Origin: Hypsibius dujardini
Lineage: Eukaryota; Tardigrada; Eutardigrada; Parachela; Hypsibiidae
Direction of reading: 5' to 3'
NCBI GenBank assembly: GCA_001579985.1
Contig: LRSR01014122.1
Coordinates: forward strand, 219,683 to 283,682
Length of the DNA: 64,000 bases
Shown: positions 59,691-64,000 of the stretch, piece after piece
Layout: each line of letters opens with the position of its first letter
Numbering within the stretch: the first letter of the stretch is position 1
Program-made: the position numbers and the translations under genes
The notes under the pieces: model-generated
Database searches by the model: none
The model's input: the letters and a program-made list of their open reading frames with translations, nothing else
Told to the model about the DNA's origin: nothing

Positions 59691-60616
59691 TTACCTTAAA
59701 TAACTTAAACTCTCGACGGGCGTTTGTTTGAGGGTTGCTGTTCGCTTTAGACGATCCTTGACGGGTGTACGGTGAAAGGAGACCGTCCGTTTCTGCGATA
59801 CTCTTGGGAAGCCGTTGTGGTCATCGTCGGAACTCACATAGCCCCAATTTAACGTGCTGCCTACACTGATGTCGTAACGTCTAGTGACAGCAAATTCTGG
59901 CGACTCTCGCAGGGATCGGTGTCGCAGAAGAGTTCCGACGCATTGCGCAAATTGCCGTTCGCCCAGCAGCATGATGCAGAAAGACCTCCTCCCTCACCCG
60001 TCCGAAAACGTTGTTCTCCGACCGAATGAAGCGGTGCATGAAACCCTCAAAACGCTGGCAAAATGTTTCGACCATCTTCACCGGAAAGTGCACACGGTGT
60101 TTTTTCTCTGTAGCAAATAGGCGGGCATATTCGTTCCGACGCGTTTGTAGAGATCCTTTTCCTGTCTTTCGATGTCTTCTTTGGACAAAGGATTAACCAG
60201 ATCGGCGACTTTGACGGTGTTCATATTATAGTTGAGGATCTGCTCCTTGATCAGCTGATCGGTTTGATAAAATATCCACGCGGGCTCATCACGGAATGCA
60301 GGATGGAACTGTAACACTCAACCACATGAAAACTCAAATCAGCGTAAATAAACAAGCTAAGTATCACCATCAGCAGTCGATATTCGACGTAGTCGCGCCG
60401 ACTCCAGGCAGCTGCAGCAGCAGTTTTCGGATAAAACCCACCGGTACCCTGCCAGAAGATGTGCACCCAGGTTTTTTCCTCCAAGTATTTTGATCCATAG
60501 GCAACTCGCAACATATCTGGCACGCCGTGGTCCTTCGGATGCACAATACCGTAGTTCATCTCGTCCATTGAGTAATCTGTTGCAGCAATTTCCCTATTTG
60601 GCGCAAGCAGCACCAT
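59691..60616 (-). pseudogene. Helitron Rep region, copy B
   Basis: Overlapping frames match copy A: YGSKYLEEK, SRRDYVEYRLL, FHPAFRDEPAWIFYQTDQLI, NPLSKEDIERQEKDLYKR and ETFCQRFEGFMHRFIRSENN, followed by FGRVRE at about 59,999. The HUH block after FGRVR is absent. Frameshifts occur near 60,300 and 60,100. Confidence 0.6.
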
Positions 60617-60719
60617 CTCCTCAGCCCCCCGACCTTATCAGCGGCACTCTCGGCAGTTTTTTTAAGATCGGCTGGGCGAATAATAGTAAGCACCGAAGTC
60701 CTGGAAACTGGTTCCTACC

Positions 60720-61449
60720 TCATTGGTTGTGAAATCTGGATATTTTGTTTGGAAAAAACGGGTTACCAGTTTGAGATAGCTCCCTTGGCCTCCGGCCCTC
60801 CCCTGACTCTTGAACAAATTGCGATTCAGCATCTGCTCTTTCTGCGCATTCGATAAGGAAGTTGTTTACATTACGTTGCCATAAGAGGACTGGTTTGTCG
60901 CCGGCAGAAAGCTGTGCTCCCTTTTTGATTTCATAAAAACGAGTTCTGATGGATTTGTTGGCCAAGGCACATTCATGATAATATGAGCGGAAACACCTCA
61001 GGACTTCAGGCCACGCCTTGCCGTTGCGTGAAACTGTAGCTGTCGCTTTTGCCACCAGGTCGATGAGACGCTGTTTAGACTCGTCCATTCACGTGAATTT
61101 TGCAACACTTTTTTCCGATGGATCTGAGGGGCTACTACGACTCAATTAAAAAAATGGAAACAAGAAAGTAATCTCATCATAGCCAAGCCATACCGTCGTC
61201 AGCGTCTGCTGAGATAGAAGTCGAAGCCGCCAGGCAAGAACTCGATATTCTTTCCCGTTCCTTGGAGAAGTCGAAATACCGTTTCAGCAAAGTGCTAGGC
61301 GCCTGCTGGAAGTCCGGATAATGAACTTGGAACATCTCGAGCAGTTTCGTTTTCAATGCCACGCCCTTGCATAGCCTTCCTGCTTCCCGATAGCAGTCGA
61401 AAAGAACCTGTTTCTGGACAGCAGTCCAGAGAAACGGCATGCTTTTCAA
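60720..61449 (-). pseudogene. SANT-like and unknown conserved domains of Helitron copy B
   Basis: 61,449-61,177 is the better preserved SANT/Myb-like frame (WTAVQKQVLFDCYREAGRLC; KRYFDFSKERER). 61,088-60,720 (MDESKQRLIDLVAKATATVS...; EIKKGAQLSAGDKPVLLW) is the unknown domain. They lie in two frames here, so they were either separate exons or are split by decay. Confidence 0.5.
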
Positions 61450-61563
61450 CTTAGGTGTAGGAGGAACATTCGGAGCTAAAGAAGCCGTGAACTGGGGAGC
61501 TTCAGCCTCAACAGCAATGGAGATGGGCGGTAAGGATAGGAGTGAGTACTCAATTGAGTATTT

Positions 61564-62290
61564 TCAGAGATTCCAACCGAGAGCCGTGAAGAGCCGTGAG
61601 CCGTGAACTGATTCTGGGATGGTCGGTTTACCAAATAACTCATCCGACAGGAACTCTGCAGATGGTGATGATTTAGGAATTGGTGTATGGCTGAGGGGTG
61701 GAGGAGTAAACTGGCATCTGGCACGGTCGATCAACTTAACGAAAGAGAAAGGTTGCGGTGTTGTTGTTGACTCTGAAATGCGGGCAGTGGATGCGGTGGA
61801 AAGGAGGGGATTGTGAACGGCAGCATGATCGAGACAAGCATTTTCATAGATGAGTAGCGCGTACGGTTGGCCAGCGACATCCGCGCCAACCAGGGCGTTT
61901 TCCACTCACGTAGACATTGCTTCTGGTGATCATTAACGGAGTCCCCACGGGCATAGGTTTCCAAATGAGCGTGGGAAATGGTCATATTAATCTTGAACAA
62001 CCGGCAGGCAATACCGATGCAGTGCTCGCCACCCCATGCATTGGCGGTGCCGAGATCCCGAAGGAGCTTAACGAAATCGACTGCGTAAAAAAAAAAAAAA
62101 AACTTCAAAAAACTTCAAAAAACTGCATCAGCCAATCTGGTCTAATTTCGGCGTAGGAGAGTATTTGAGTCTTGACCTCGTCCCAACGGTTTTCAATTCC
62201 GTACAGCAACATAGAGAGTGTCCGGAAAAGACAATTTCCGTCGGGTTCGCAGTCGTGGTCGATCAACTGGCTAAGTTCATGCAAAATACT
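61564..62290 (-). pseudogene. OTU protease relic, Helitron copy B
   Basis: The Cys block (PDGNC) is at about 62,250 and the WGGEHCIGIACRLFKIN block at about 62,040-61,990. The His region lies near 61,850 and is shifted out of frame. The two halves are separated by an A14 run at 62,088-62,101 and neighbouring CTTCAAAAAA duplications, so no continuous protein is possible. Confidence 0.7.
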
Positions 62291-62650
62291 CCCAGGGTTG
62301 CTTAAATCCGGGTGGTCATTTTTCCCCCGACGACACGGCTTACGGTATCTGCGTCATAAGTTTTTAGTTGCACATAGACAAACGTGAGAAGCAGATGATA
62401 AGAAGGAATTGTGGTCATTTTATTTGCTTGGAGATTGTCGTAAAATTGAAGCCATATTTCAAGGAGCAACACCCGCCAATAGAACTGGCAAACCGCAAAT
62501 GGAAGGCTCATAAAGAGTTAACCTAAACACAGGCAATGAAGGAATCAGTTGCATTTGTGAAAATTGCATGATGAAAAATTTTCTACTACAAACTTTCAAC
62601 AAGCCGTGACTTTTCATCTATTGCAGCAGGAGTATTCTTAACACAAACAT

Positions 62651-64000
62651 TCAAGCCTTTGAAATTTTGAAATATTCCTATTGCGAGGTGTTTCCTAACT
62701 GGACCGAATACAGTGACGTTCCGGACGGAGTTTCGATGAGGTGATAACTCCGGACTGGCGCGTAGCTGCGAAACGAAGTTTGAAACGTTTCAAAATTAAC
62801 ACTTACAGTCCCCGTCACTTCTATCTTTTTGGCTAATAGGATAATAAATATGTGAAGTGTTTCCTAAGGAAAACCTACCACCACCCACTTCACCCCTCAG
62901 AACTAGAATTTATCACTGCATTGACCCGTTAACGTCCACTACCAGATCCGACTTGGTTTGAATACCAAAAGTATTTTTCCCTGGAATAGTTTCAGTCAAT
63001 TAGGAAAAATAATAATTTTCAATTCTTTTTGGATGATTTAGCAGAAATTTCGGTTTTTAACTTGACCACTGACCATAATACAAATGGGAATACATTTGAA
63101 ATGACAATACATTTGAATAGATTTCGTTTGAATACATTTCGTAAACATTTACATTACATGAAATTGCATTACATTACATTAGATCAAACATAACAAAACA
63201 TTGAAACGCCACGAAAATGCCAATGTAAATGCAGATGCCGAGGTAAATGCCATGAAACACCATTACATTCTACTACATTATATTTACATTTCGTATACAT
63301 TTCGTTTTTGAAATGACTTTCAATTATTTGTATAACGATCAATCTGATAAACACAAAAGAGTAAACATTTTTATCATGTTTAGGATTTTGTTGGCAGTCG
63401 GCAACCTCAGCGACTCAAAAATAAACAAAACTGGCCGACTTTTATCATTTTTGTCGAATATTGGCCATTCAAAAAACGTGAAACTAATACTCTCTAATTT
63501 TGAAACAACAGCTGAAATCTGAAAAACAGTTGAGTTTGCCAATATCGATCGAACGCTCTGCGAATGAAAAATTAAAGGCCGCTCTGTCCACATTTGTACG
63601 CCATTGGACGTTAACGAGTAAGGATTGAACCAAAAGTCCCACCCACTAATTCTCCAATTTTCTGTCACAACGATTTACATTATTCTCTTCGAACGCTTTT
63701 TCCAGAACCCGAACTAATTTTGCTTCCCCTCTCCCCCGACAAAACCTCTGCAAACTTCTCGCCTCTTACTATTCTAGCTTGTAGCTTCACAAATATGGAA
63801 TGTGTTGTTAGGTCTACCAACCGTCAGTCGGATAGTTAACAAGTTTATTAGACTGATAGTAAAGACCATGAGAGAAATAAACTGGAAGAAAGGAAAGAAG
63901 AAGTAGAACTGCTGTAGAAATAATAAAACACATTATTATATAGTAAAGTTTTAACTATAGAAATGAAGGTAAATGGCACATACATCAGAATAGAGTGGAC
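62651..64000. other. Repeat-rich window end without a recognised gene
   Basis: 62,680 and 62,850 carry two copies of a GAGGTGTTTCCTAA-type word around a 170-base segment. 63,060-63,310 is a degenerate array of TACATTT/ACATTACATT words. A 109-codon minus-strand frame at 63,339-63,668 has no family resemblance. The rest is AT-rich. Confidence 0.45.

Larger units (their letters stand above)
59046..62650 (-). mobile_element. Helitron-like element, copy B (truncated, no helicase)
   Basis: It is co-oriented with copy A and carries the same domain order: OTU (62,290-61,564), SANT-like (61,449-61,177), unknown domain (61,088-60,720) and Rep N-terminal part (60,616-59,691). The HUH motif and PIF1 helicase are missing, apparently removed by a deletion between about 60,000 and 59,690. 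Copies A and B differ by many substitutions and indels, so they are separate insertions or an old duplication. A 14-base A-run at 62,088-62,101 disrupts OTU. Confidence 0.68.

Noticed and set aside
63339-63668. 109-codon minus-strand frame near the window end
   Set aside because: It lies in AT-rich sequence with no recognisable domain and unlikely composition. It probably arises by chance.

Overview
This is a nuclear genomic window from a multicellular animal. The evidence is spliced genes with short GT-AG introns (mostly 40-150 bases) and a metazoan gene set: C3G-type RapGEF, phosphorylase kinase alpha, RalGAP beta, an MTMR10/12-type myotubularin, UBF and a brat-like NHL protein. Both strands are densely used. 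I cannot name the species or confidently the phylum; a small-genome invertebrate fits best. No tRNA, rRNA, CRISPR or prokaryotic gene was seen.

Positions 1-40,060 hold nine host genes, eight of them complete: RAPGEF1/C3G (+, 3' part only), PHKA (+), RALGAPB (-), a GH18 chitinase (+), an MTMR10/12-like pseudophosphatase (-), mitochondrial glutamate dehydrogenase (+), a UBF-like multi-HMG protein (+), an NHL-repeat brat-like protein (-) and the DNA polymerase delta catalytic subunit POLD1 (+). For seven genes my exon models sum to a multiple of three and agree with the known families along their length. The exceptions are the partial RAPGEF1 and the last intron of RALGAPB, which is unclear. The genes are unrelated housekeeping and signalling functions rather than a pathway cluster. 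Several neighbours share short divergent or convergent spacers. Introns and spacers carry three kinds of insertion: a hAT-type MITE with an 8-base target duplication, a TA-flanked MITE family with two copies, and a 178-base-arm inverted repeat in the NHL gene.

Positions 40,060-64,000 are repeat-dominated. Just after POLD1 lies a copied and internally deleted 3' end of the MTMR gene from 21 kb away. Next comes a hAT transposase fragment. A 6.5-kb element (41,976-48,494) follows, with about 155-base terminal inverted repeats, AG...CT termini, a near-perfect 6-base target duplication and a decayed protein-primed family B DNA polymerase. I interpret it as a shrunken Polinton/Maverick-type element. 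A Ty3/gypsy pol relic and a nest of mutually exclusive inverted repeats come after it.

The last 13 kb hold two related, decayed copies of a Helitron-like rolling-circle transposon on the minus strand. The inferred order is OTU protease, SANT/Myb-like domain, unknown conserved domain, Helitron Rep (HUH) and PIF1 helicase. An SGNH-hydrolase-like coding relic lies next to the 3' side of the second copy. This Helitron organisation and the Polinton-like element are the most unusual content of the window.
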